A stretch of DNA of 14,902 nt from an uncultured Collinsella sp. (GTDB lineage Bacteria; Actinomycetota; Coriobacteriia; Coriobacteriales; Coriobacteriaceae), in assembly GCA_900752345.1 (NCBI GenBank), contig CAADVA010000020.1, positions 1 through 14,902 of the forward strand, read 5' to 3'. Both the position numbers and the translations under genes were made by a program. Of this stretch, positions 7,297 through 14,284 are shown piece by piece. Position 1 is the first letter of the stretch, and each line of letters begins with the position of its first letter. The notes under the pieces were generated by a model, which was given only the letters and a program-made list of their open reading frames with translations, did not search any database and was not told the DNA's origin.

Positions 7297-7959
7297 ATGG
7301 GCAACAACACAGCAGATACCTCTGTGGTCGATGCCGTCCCCGCATCCGATAGCGCGACAAAGCGCCTGACGGGCGACGAACGCCGTCGCGAGATCCTCGA
7401 TGCCGTGCGCACCGTAAGCTCCGAGCTGGGCGTGTCCCATCTATCCGTCTCGGCCGTGACCAAGCGAGCCGGCTGCACGCGCTCGCTGTTCTACCACTAC
7501 TTCGCCGACATGGACGCCGCCGTCACCGCCGTCATGGACGAGGCGATCGACGGTTTTATCGCCGAGCTCGAGCAGTGGAATGCCAGCCGCATCGTCGGTG
7601 ATATCGAGGGCGCACTCGACACCGTCGCCCCGCTCTTCAAGCGCCTGGTCGTCAGCGGCCACGAGCTGCCGAGTACGCTCACCTCGAGCAGCGGCGCGCT
7701 CTACGGCGGCTTTTTGCACAACGTGGTCCAGCGCGTGACGCAGTATATCTGCGACACCACCGTGGTGGATTTTGTCGCCCATCATGAGCTACGCATCGAC
7801 CATGTCTACGAGACGTTCTACACCCTCATCATGGGGTTGTTGATGTATATCCGCACGCACCCCGATGTGCCCGACGAGACGGTCAAGGAAATCATCGCCT
7901 CGACACTCCACATCGAGGGCTATACCGCCAAGTATCCGGAGCGCAAGCCCCAGAACTGA
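7297..7959 (+). CDS. TetR/AcrR family transcriptional regulator
   Basis: A 220-residue protein with a typical TetR N-terminal DNA-binding domain (about 28-75). The helix-turn-helix runs through LGVSHLSVSAVTKRAGCTRS with the hallmark LFYHYF (65-70). The C-terminal part is helical and would bind a ligand that I cannot predict. The first 25 residues are an extra Ser/Thr/Ala-rich segment. The ATG at 7297 is preceded by AAAGGCGG. The gene is divergent from the iron-sulfur flavoprotein and 63 bases before the DUF5692 membrane protein, so it probably governs both through the dyads at 7201-7238. Confidence 0.92.
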   Translation: MGNNTADTSVVDAVPASDSATKRLTGDERRREILDAVRTVSSELGVSHLSVSAVTKRAGCTRSLFYHYFADMDAAVTAVMDEAIDGFIAELEQWNASRIVGDIEGALDTVAPLFKRLVVSGHELPSTLTSSSGALYGGFLHNVVQRVTQYICDTTVVDFVAHHELRIDHVYETFYTLIMGLLMYIRTHPDVPDETVKEIIASTLHIEGYTAKYPERKPQN

Positions 7960-7976
7960 CGACATTTGGCCAAACT

Positions 7977-8004
7977 GCCCGCGATCAGAAGAGGGGCCGC
8001 GGGC
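7977..8004 (+). other. intercistronic hairpin between tetR and the DUF5692 gene
   Basis: GCCCGCG (7977-7983) pairs with CGCGGGC (7998-8004) around a 14-base loop. No T-run follows, so it is not a standard terminator. It lies just upstream of the downstream gene's Shine-Dalgarno (8010-8016) and might tune stability or translation of the second cistron. Confidence 0.4.
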
Positions 8005-8022
8005 GTGTGAAAGGAGAGCAGC

Positions 8023-9030
8023 ATGCTGTTCGATGTTTGGGGTAGCGATACCCTTATCCACTGGGCCGGCTGGGCCATGGTCTTTATTGGCCTCATCGTG
8101 CTCAACGAGGTCGGCCGCCGCACTAAGCTGGGCGCGGCAATCATCTTTGGCGTGGCTCCGCTGGCCATGACCATCTACTGCGTCGCCATCGCCATCGGCG
8201 TTTCGCAGGGTGCCGAGTGGGCGCTCACCAACCCCACCCATGTGTACCAGAACAGCTGGTTCCACTACGCCAAGGTATACGCTGCGCTGGCCGGTTGCTG
8301 GGGCTTCATTGCCATTAAGTACCAGTGGGGAAAGATCGGCAAGGCGCATTGGTTCCGTGCGTGGCCGTTTGTGATCGTCGCCATCAACATCATGATCGCC
8401 GTCGTGTCCGACTTCGAGAGCGCCTACCACTTCTTTGTCCTGGGCGAGTCCACCTGGGTCACCTCCGAAGGTGCTACGCAGCTGGCCGGCTGGAACAACG
8501 TGTTCAACGGCATCGCCGGTATCATCAACATCTTCTGCATGACCGGTTGGTGGAGCGTCTATGCCTCCGAGGACAAGACCGACATGCTGTGGCCCGACAT
8601 GACCTGGGTCTACATCATCGCCTACGATATCTGGAACTTCTGCTACACCTACAACTGCCTGCCCACCCACTCCTGGTTCTGCGGCTTTGCGCTGCTGCTG
8701 GCGCCCACCGTCGCCGCCTTTATCTGGAACAAGGGCGGCTGGATCCAGAACCGCGCCTTTACGCTGGCCATTTGGTGCATGTTTGCCCAGGTGTTCCCGT
8801 ACTTCCAGGAGGAGTCCATCTTTGTGACCCACTCCACGCTCGACCCCGGCGCCGCTACCGCGGTCTCGATCGCCGCACTGATCGCCAACGTCGCCGCGAT
8901 CATCTACATCGCCTACCGCGCCAAGAAGCTCGGCCGCAACCCCTACAAGCAGGATGTCTTTGAGGGCACCAGCGATTGGGAGAAGGCTACCGCTCGCCGC
9001 GCCAAGGTTGATTACGCGCACGCCGAGTAA
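8023..9030 (+). CDS. DUF5692 family multi-pass membrane protein
   Basis: This 335-residue integral membrane protein of unknown function resembles the DUF5692 family, from memory of family members. It shows about eight or nine hydrophobic segments (roughly 15-30, 38-60, 82-98, 113-130, 158-178, 193-210, 217-235, 246-262 and 277-298) and a charged cytosolic tail from 300. It is very rich in Trp (about 21) and Tyr, with conserved-looking polar residues near or in helices such as H81, D130, E132, H136, N158/N159 and E263/E264. These could line a substrate or cofactor pocket. The ATG at 8023 has AAGGAG at six bases. It follows tetR in the same direction and ends before a strong terminator. The divergent Fe-S flavoprotein is a possible functional partner. 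Transporter, sensor or membrane enzyme all remain possible. Confidence 0.75.
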   Translation: MLFDVWGSDTLIHWAGWAMVFIGLIVLNEVGRRTKLGAAIIFGVAPLAMTIYCVAIAIGVSQGAEWALTNPTHVYQNSWFHYAKVYAALAGCWGFIAIKYQWGKIGKAHWFRAWPFVIVAINIMIAVVSDFESAYHFFVLGESTWVTSEGATQLAGWNNVFNGIAGIINIFCMTGWWSVYASEDKTDMLWPDMTWVYIIAYDIWNFCYTYNCLPTHSWFCGFALLLAPTVAAFIWNKGGWIQNRAFTLAIWCMFAQVFPYFQEESIFVTHSTLDPGAATAVSIAALIANVAAIIYIAYRAKKLGRNPYKQDVFEGTSDWEKATARRAKVDYAHAE

Positions 9031-9098
9031 CATGTTGGTCGCTGTTGGCGCTTGGGCATAGGCCCGCCCGCCAGGATTTTCAATCCAATGTCTCGCAG

Positions 9099-9139
9099 AG
9101 CCCCCGGAAAGCGTTTCGCTCGCTTTTCGGGGGCTTTTG
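9099..9139 (+). terminator. intrinsic terminator of the tetR-DUF5692 transcript
   Basis: AGCCCCCGGAAAGCG (9099-9113) and CGCTTTTCGGGGGCT (9121-9135) pair over 15 bases with one G.U, with a 7-base loop, and TTTT follows directly. It lies about 70 bases past the DUF5692 stop codon and separates this unit from the next plus-strand gene. Confidence 0.9.
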
Positions 9140-9267
9140 TCGTTGCGTCTCTATTCATCTATTCAAAAACATGCGCATATATAAAATCGGATTTCAAATC
9201 ATGCGGCGGCTCTATGGGGTCCCGTTTTTGGGTACAGTGTTGTCCCGATATTGAGCTTGGGGGATAT

Positions 9268-10770
9268 ATGAAAGATGAGACGATGGGCCAAGAGGATGCG
9301 GCCCAAGATGCAGAAGCGTGTGCCGAGGCCTTGGAGAGCCTAGACCGGATTTCGCTTGACGATGTTGCGTTTGACGATTCGAGCGTCGATGTGCAGGATG
9401 AGCCGGAAATCGAGGCGCAGCCCGATGATCGGGATGCAAAAGACGATGGCGCCGCGCCCGCCGAAGACGGGGCGGGGCACGAGGAATCCGAATGCGAGGC
9501 CGACGGCCAGCCCGGATCCGACACGAGCGAGGAAACCATCTTGCTCGACAACTTGCCGGCCGAAGATTCGCTGACCCGCGAGCTCCCTGGCTTAGGCTCT
9601 GCGCCTGCCGTGGACGAGACCATCGCCATGGGCGATATTCCCCTGCCGTCCGTTCCCTCGGCACGCGAGGCCGAGGTTCGCCATCGCAAAATGTCGCCCA
9701 AGCGCCGCAATCTGATGGTTGCCGGCGTCGTAGCCGTCGCGCTTGTTGCCGGCGGCGCAGGCTATGCTGCCTGGAACGGATATCAACAAGAGCAGGCTGC
9801 CGTGCTTGCCGCAAACGCCCATACCATGATGTCGGTGCAGATCGGCGTGCATGCCGCGGGCCTCGACTGCTCAACTGGCTCCAAGATTCCCGTGCAGGTG
9901 AGCGGACAGGATTCCGACGGTTCTTCCGTGAGCGAAACGCTCTACGTTGACGAGCATGGTCGCGGCATTAAGCTGCTGCCCGGCGATTACACGTTCTCCA
10001 TCGCCGCCTCCCCCATCGCGGCCGACGGCACCATCTACACCGTCCCGACCACCAAGGCCCAGGTTACAGTCAAGAGCGATGGGCAGGATTTGAGTACCCA
10101 GGCCACCTTTAAGCTCAAGGTGCCTTCGGCCGACACGGTGACCGACGACCAGATCGATGCCGCCGCCAAGTATGCCGAGGAAGGCGGGGTGAATTCCGCC
10201 GCGGTCGCAAAGGTACTCCAGCAGGCGGCAACCGCGCGACGAGACGCCGCAACCAACGCCGTGAGCTCCCGCAAGGCGCAGGCGGCCCGCGACGCCGATG
10301 CTCGACATAAGGCAACGGACCTGTATCAGCTCGATATTCCCGTTGAGTGGTACGGCAAAGTCGCGACTTGGCAAAACGGCAGCACGCTGTGCATCTATCT
10401 TGCCGGCGACACGAGCACGCCGCTTGTGACGCTTGTCACGGTGCGCGACGGCGAGAGCTTTACGCCCGATGAGGGCGACGCGGTTTTGGGTGCGGCAAAC
10501 CTCGGCAACGGCTACACCGTCTACGCCAGCGGCCCCGTTTATCCGTATGTGGTGCCCCAGACCATCAACGGACGCACGCAAGACCCCGTGTCGACCTACC
10601 CCATGGACACGGCCATTGAGCTTGTCGAGCTTACGACCGGCAACCGCTACACCTATAGTCAGATCAAGAACGTGCTGGTCGGTAAAGACAGCAACGCAGA
10701 CGCCGCAACCAAACTCGAGACCGACTACCTCGCCCAGATTCTCCTGCCGAGCATCAAAGCCCAGGACTAG
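9268..10770 (+). CDS. single-pass membrane protein with acidic cytoplasmic domain, unknown function
   Basis: I do not recognise a family for this 500-residue protein. Residues 1-130 are strongly acidic and low in complexity, and probably disordered. They contain two similar motifs, EETILLDNLP (89-96 region) and DETIAMGDIPLP (117-128). A basic stop (RHRKMSPKRR, about 139-148) precedes one membrane helix (149-169), so the topology is N-inside with about 330 residues outside. The external part has a beta-rich segment (YTFSIAASPIAADGTIYTVP region), a helical Ala/Arg-rich stretch (about 300-350), and a C-terminal globular part. There is only one external cysteine pair (DCST and TLCIY). The ATG at 9268 has GGGGGA close upstream; an upstream in-frame ATG at 9052 would read through the terminator and is rejected. 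TATATAAAAT at 9178-9187 is a possible -10. It resembles surface-anchored proteins in which a cytosolic tail is phosphorylated, but this is conjecture. Confidence 0.8.
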   Translation: MKDETMGQEDAAQDAEACAEALESLDRISLDDVAFDDSSVDVQDEPEIEAQPDDRDAKDDGAAPAEDGAGHEESECEADGQPGSDTSEETILLDNLPAEDSLTRELPGLGSAPAVDETIAMGDIPLPSVPSAREAEVRHRKMSPKRRNLMVAGVVAVALVAGGAGYAAWNGYQQEQAAVLAANAHTMMSVQIGVHAAGLDCSTGSKIPVQVSGQDSDGSSVSETLYVDEHGRGIKLLPGDYTFSIAASPIAADGTIYTVPTTKAQVTVKSDGQDLSTQATFKLKVPSADTVTDDQIDAAAKYAEEGGVNSAAVAKVLQQAATARRDAATNAVSSRKAQAARDADARHKATDLYQLDIPVEWYGKVATWQNGSTLCIYLAGDTSTPLVTLVTVRDGESFTPDEGDAVLGAANLGNGYTVYASGPVYPYVVPQTINGRTQDPVSTYPMDTAIELVELTTGNRYTYSQIKNVLVGKDSNADAATKLETDYLAQILLPSIKAQD

Positions 10771-10811
10771 CCGGCCCGAAGACAGCCGCCCAACACCCAC
10801 ATCCCTAACGC

Positions 10812-10878
10812 AGTTGCGGTGAAATAGGGGCTGTTTTTGCTGGTCAAACCGCAAAACAGTCCCTATTTCACCGCAACT
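10812..10878 (-). repeat. family A palindromic repeat, copy 3 (between convergent genes)
   Basis: The arms at 10812-10837 and 10853-10878 pair over about 26 bases with one G.U, the longest stem of the three copies. The outer 16 bases match the other copies (AGTTGCGGTGAAATAG), while the inner stem is different (GGGGCTGTTTT). It starts 24 bases beyond the stop of the small minus-strand gene and 41 bases beyond the stop of the plus-strand gene, so it could terminate or protect both transcripts. Confidence 0.88.
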
Positions 10879-10902
10879 TATTGGTGGCCTTTTGGGTGGC
10901 AC

Positions 10903-11076
10903 TCAGCGCCACGGATCGGCTTCGAACATCGGCTCACGCTCGGGGCGGCGATCGCTGTAGGGATCGTAGCCGTCGTCGTCCTCGTTCTCGGCGCGAATGT
11001 AGGGATCGCGCGGCTTGGGCGCCGGCTTAGGCGCAGGCTTGGGTGCCGGCGCGCTTGTCTTGATCTCGTCTTTCAT
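10903..11076 (-). CDS. small Pro/Lys-repeat acidic-basic protein, unknown function
   Basis: This is a 57-residue protein beginning MKDEIKTSAPAPKPAPKPAP and continuing into a charged tail (DPYIRAENEDDDGYDPYSDR). The Ala-Pro-Lys-Pro repeat looks like an extended spacer; there is no membrane segment or cysteine. I chose the ATG at 11076, which has AAGGAG eight bases upstream. An ATG two codons earlier is only two bases from that site. It lies downstream of clpB, from which it is separated by a terminator, and its 3' end carries a family A repeat. Coding is supported by the Shine-Dalgarno and by composition; the function is unknown. It could also be a spurious ORF. Confidence 0.6.
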   Translation of the reverse strand: MKDEIKTSAPAPKPAPKPAPKPRDPYIRAENEDDDGYDPYSDRRPEREPMFEADPWR

Positions 11077-11128
11077 CTGCATAGCTCCTTGCCATGTGCT
11101 CACGTTCAACACCATCGATTGTCGCACG

Positions 11129-11165
11129 AAAAAGGGCGGCGGACCCAATTGGATCCGCCGCCCTT
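11129..11165 (-). terminator. intrinsic terminator of clpB
   Basis: The perfect 12-base arms AAGGGCGGCGGA (11132-11143) and TCCGCCGCCCTT (11154-11165) form a very stable hairpin, followed on the minus strand by TTTTT (11133-11129). A second, weaker dyad (AGATTTT at 11176-11182 with AAAATCT at 11205-11211) overlaps the clpB stop codon. Confidence 0.9.
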
Positions 11166-11209
11166 GGCGTTTAGAGACGGCCGGCAGATTTTAAGGCATG
11201 GCCCAAAAT

Positions 11210-13837
11210 CTACTCGGCGTCGGGGACCTCGTAGGTGGCCGCCGGCGTGTTATCGCACACGACGGTAAAGCCGCCGTCCTTGTCGACATCGACCGTCACC
11301 TGATCGCCCTCGCGCACCGTGCCGTCGATGATGGCGGCGGCGATGGCGTCCACGACCTCGCGCTGGACCAGACGCTTGAGCGGACGGGCACCGAACACGG
11401 GGTCCAGACCACCCACGGCGAGCATCTGCTTGGCCGCCGGGGTGATGGCAAGCGTCATGCGCTCCTTGGCCAGGCGTGCGCGGACGTCGGCAAGCTGGAT
11501 GTCGACGATCTTCTCAATCTGCGCCATGCCGAGCGGATGGAACACCACGATATCGTCGATACGGTTGAGGAACTCGGGGCGGAAAGTCTGAGCCATGGCC
11601 GCGTCGACCTGATGGCGCATCTCCTCCTCGTCCTTACCGGACAGATCGGCGATGGCTTTGGAGCCCACGTTGGACGTCATGATGATAATCGTGTTCTTGA
11701 AGGACACCTGGCGACCCTGGCCATCGGTCAGACGGCCGTCGTCGAGCACCTGCAGCAGCACGTTGAAGACATCCGGATGAGCCTTCTCCATCTCGTCGAG
11801 CAAGATTACGGAGTACGGACGACGGCGCACGGCCTCGGTGAGCTGGCCGCCCTCGTCGTAGCCCACGTATCCCGGGGGCGCACCGATCAGACGCTGGACG
11901 CTGAACTTCTCCATGTACTCGGACATGTCGATACGCACGAGCGCGCGCTCGTCATCGAACAGGCACTCGGCAAGCGCCTTGGCGAGCTCGGTCTTGCCCA
12001 CGCCGGTGGGGCCCAGGAAGAAGAAACTGCCGATGGGCTTGTCCGGATCGGAGAGGCCCGCACGGCTGCGGCGCACAGCTGCGGCGACGGCGGAGACGGC
12101 CTCGTCCTGGCCGATGACGCGCTTATGCAGCTCGCCCTCCAAGCCCTTGAGCTTGTCGAGCTCGCCCTGCATCATCTTGGACACGGGCACGCCGGTCCAA
12201 GCGCTCACGACCTCGGCAATCTCATCGGAGGTCACCTGTTCGTTGAGGCCCTCGCCATCCTGCTCCTTTTGTGCCTCGAGCGCGGCCTCGGAATCCTGAA
12301 TCTGCTGCTGCAGGCCCGGGATCACGGAGAAGCGCAGTTCGGACGCACGGCCCAGGTCGCCGTTGCGCGTCGCGCGCTCCTCTTCGCTCTTGGCCTCGTC
12401 AAGCTGCCCCTTGAGCTCCTGCACGTGGTCGATGGCGTTCTTCTGGTTGAGCCAGCCGGCCTTTTGCACGTTGAGCTTTTCCTGGACCTCGGCAATCTCC
12501 TGGCGCAGGGCCTCCAGACGCTCCTTGGAGGCGTCATCGGTCTCCTTCATGAGTGCCTGCTCCTCGATCTGCAGCTGGGTGAGCTGACGCGTGGTGGCGT
12601 CGATCTCGACCGGCATGCTGTCGAGCTCCATGCGCAGGCGGCTTGCCGCCTCATCGACCAAGTCGATGGCCTTGTCGGGCAGGAAACGGTCGGCGATGTA
12701 GCGATCGGAGAGGTCGGCAGCTGCCACGAGCGCGCTATCGGTGATATGCACGCCGTGGAAGATCTCGTACTTCTCCTTGAGGCCACGCAGGATCGAAATG
12801 GTGTCCTCGACGGTGGGCTCGCTGACCATCACGGTCTGGAAACGACGGGCAAGCGCCGCGTCCTTCTCGATGTACTTGCGATATTCGTCGAGCGTGGTCG
12901 CGCCGATCGCATGCAAGTCGCCACGGGCGAGCGCCGGCTTGAGGATGTTGCCGGCGTCCATGGAGCCCTCGGTGGCACCCGCACCCACGATGGTGTGGAG
13001 CTCATCGATGAACAGGATGACCTTGCCCTCAGATTTTTGCACTTCCTTGAGCACGGCCTTCAAGCGGTCCTCAAACTCACCACGGTACTTGGCGCCGGCG
13101 ACCAGCGCGCTCATGTCGAGCTCGATGAGGTCGCGGTCGCGCAGGGTGCTCGGCACATCGCCGGCCACGATACGCTGGGCGATGCCCTCGACGATGGCCG
13201 TCTTGCCGACGCCCGGCTCACCGATGAGCACGGGGTTGTTCTTGGTACGACGGGACAGGACCTGGATGGTGCGGCGAATCTCATCGGTACGGCCGATGAC
13301 CGGGTCGAGCTTGCCGGCGCGGGCGAGGTCGCAGATGTTGCGACCGTACTGCTCCAGCGCCTCAAACTGCGTCTTATCCTCGGCAGACGTCACGCGGTCA
13401 TCGCCGCGCAGCTCCTCGTAGACTTGCTCGATGCGCTCCTTGGTCACGCCTGCGTCGCGCAGAACGCGGCCGGCCTCGCCCTTGTCCTCGGCAAGTGCCA
13501 TCAGCAGATGCTCGGTCACCACAAAGCTGTCGCCCATCTTGGTGGCCTTCTTCTCGGCCTTTTCGACGACGCGGACGAGCTCATTGGACAGGCCCATCTG
13601 CTGACCCTCGCCCGAAACCTTGGGCGCGTGGTCGATGGCATCCTGTGTGGAGCGTGCGAGCTGGGCCGGGTCGGCACCGATGCGCTCGATAATCACGGAG
13701 ATATTGCGCTCACCGGCACCGAGCAGGGCAGACAGCAGGTGAATCGGCTCCACCGCGCCGGCCTGCGCGTCAGCGGCCGTGCTCATGGCGGTCTGCAGCG
13801 CCTCGCGCGACGTCATAGCTAGCTTATCGATTCTCAT
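11210..13837 (-). CDS. clpB: ATP-dependent disaggregase chaperone ClpB
   Basis: ClpB is a hexameric AAA+ chaperone that pulls polypeptides out of aggregates, working with DnaK. The 875-residue product has the N-domain (about 1-150), nucleotide-binding domain 1 with Walker A GEPGVGKT (206-213) and Walker B VILFIDEL (273-280), and a long coiled-coil middle domain (about 405-525). Domain 2 follows with Walker A GPTGVGKT (609-616), pore loop GYVGYDEGG (656-664) and Walker B VILLDEM (677-683). The middle domain and the lack of an IGF/L loop for ClpP distinguish it from ClpA/ClpC. Length is normal. The ATG at 13837 follows GAGGTG. It appears to be transcribed alone. The leader has a GC hairpin and an upstream AT-rich dyad, but no CIRCE element (TTAGCACTC-N9-GAGTGCTAA) or clear HAIR element (CTTGAGT-N7-ACTCAAG). 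Confidence 0.97.
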   Translation of the reverse strand: MRIDKLAMTSREALQTAMSTAADAQAGAVEPIHLLSALLGAGERNISVIIERIGADPAQLARSTQDAIDHAPKVSGEGQQMGLSNELVRVVEKAEKKATKMGDSFVVTEHLLMALAEDKGEAGRVLRDAGVTKERIEQVYEELRGDDRVTSAEDKTQFEALEQYGRNICDLARAGKLDPVIGRTDEIRRTIQVLSRRTKNNPVLIGEPGVGKTAIVEGIAQRIVAGDVPSTLRDRDLIELDMSALVAGAKYRGEFEDRLKAVLKEVQKSEGKVILFIDELHTIVGAGATEGSMDAGNILKPALARGDLHAIGATTLDEYRKYIEKDAALARRFQTVMVSEPTVEDTISILRGLKEKYEIFHGVHITDSALVAAADLSDRYIADRFLPDKAIDLVDEAASRLRMELDSMPVEIDATTRQLTQLQIEEQALMKETDDASKERLEALRQEIAEVQEKLNVQKAGWLNQKNAIDHVQELKGQLDEAKSEEERATRNGDLGRASELRFSVIPGLQQQIQDSEAALEAQKEQDGEGLNEQVTSDEIAEVVSAWTGVPVSKMMQGELDKLKGLEGELHKRVIGQDEAVSAVAAAVRRSRAGLSDPDKPIGSFFFLGPTGVGKTELAKALAECLFDDERALVRIDMSEYMEKFSVQRLIGAPPGYVGYDEGGQLTEAVRRRPYSVILLDEMEKAHPDVFNVLLQVLDDGRLTDGQGRQVSFKNTIIIMTSNVGSKAIADLSGKDEEEMRHQVDAAMAQTFRPEFLNRIDDIVVFHPLGMAQIEKIVDIQLADVRARLAKERMTLAITPAAKQMLAVGGLDPVFGARPLKRLVQREVVDAIAAAIIDGTVREGDQVTVDVDKDGGFTVVCDNTPAATYEVPDAE

Positions 13838-13858
13838 GGAATCACCTCTCTTGGGGCG

Positions 13859-13876
13859 GCCGCCCTACGGGGCGGC
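13859..13876 (-). other. GC hairpin in the clpB leader
   Basis: GCCGCCC (13859-13865) and GGGCGGC (13870-13876) are perfect 7-base arms around the tetraloop TACG on the plus strand (CGTA in the transcript). The hairpin ends about 8 bases before the GAGGTG ribosome site of clpB, so it could act on mRNA stability or temperature-dependent access to the start. That role is an inference. Confidence 0.5.
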
Positions 13877-13915
13877 TTCACGTTGTTCGAGAAGTATTGT
13901 TGCCAGCTTTGCGCG

Positions 13916-13953
13916 ATCTTATACACAAATCTAAGTCTCTATATATAAGATTT
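13916..13953. promoter_or_regulatory. AT-rich dyad upstream of clpB
   Basis: ATCTTATA (13916-13923) and TATAAGAT (13944-13951) are inverted repeats spaced by 20 bases, with an overlapping AAATCT/AGATTT pair (13927-13932 and 13948-13953). On the minus strand TATAAG (13923-13918) or TATATA boxes could act as -10 elements. It lies about 80-115 bases before the clpB ATG, so it may hold the promoter and a regulator site. Confidence 0.4.
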
Positions 13954-14013
13954 TCTGAGTGATTGATGGATAGGGTACTGAGATGTCAGCCCGCCGCTGC
14001 CCAGGCGCACTAC

Positions 14014-14072
14014 CATCTCGATCTGTAACATCTAGCAGCCATTTTTGGTCCTAGGTGTTACAGATCGAGATG
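14014..14072. repeat. family B dyad repeat, unit 1
   Basis: The perfect 17-base arms CATCTCGATCTGTAACA (14014-14030) and its complement (14056-14072) flank a loop of 25 bases. The core shared with units 2 and 3 is ATCTGTAACA..TGTTACAGAT. The loop has its own inner dyad, TCTAG/CTAGG, which extends the stem in this unit only. Confidence 0.9.
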
Positions 14073-14095
14073 AAATGCTCAGCGGCGCCCGTTTA

Positions 14096-14150
14096 TCTAA
14101 ATCTGTAACAACTACTCGGCAAATAGGGCCCTATCTGTTACAGATTGAGA
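14096..14150. repeat. family B dyad repeat, unit 2
   Basis: The arms TCTAAATCTGTAACA (14096-14110) and TGTTACAGATTGAGA (14136-14150) pair with one mismatch, and again enclose exactly 25 bases. The loop sequence differs from that of units 1 and 3. The unit starts 80 bases after the corresponding point of unit 1. Confidence 0.9.
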
Positions 14151-14176
14151 CAAACAGAAGACACCCGAATCGAAAA

Positions 14177-14231
14177 TCTAAATCTGTAACACCAGGCCCA
14201 CTTTTAGCGGCCAAGATGTTACAGATCGAGA
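14177..14231. repeat. family B dyad repeat, unit 3
   Basis: The arms TCTAAATCTGTAACA (14177-14191) and TGTTACAGATCGAGA (14217-14231) enclose a third 25-base loop of different sequence, with GGCC in both halves. The unit lies 81 bases after unit 2. The right flank (CAAACMGA) is shared with unit 2. No gene is seen in the rest of 13838-14284. Confidence 0.9.
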
Positions 14232-14284
14232 CAAACCGAGAACTACTAAGAAGGGGACGGGTACCTTTGTGGTGGTTGCAGTCT

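Noticed and set aside
9052..9267. N-terminal extension of the acidic membrane protein to an ATG at 9052
   Set aside because: The extension would translate through the strong terminator hairpin at 9099-9139. The ATG at 9268 has a good ribosome site.
11198..13822. Plus-strand open frame of 874 codons opposite clpB
   Set aside because: It is a shadow of clpB, which has all AAA+ motifs; the shadow protein is a low-complexity Leu/His/Gly/Asp-rich sequence.
14014..14231. CRISPR array
   Set aside because: The repeated parts are inverted arms around 25-base loops with further variable spacers of about 23-26 bases. There are only three units and no cas gene is near, so it does not fit CRISPR structure.
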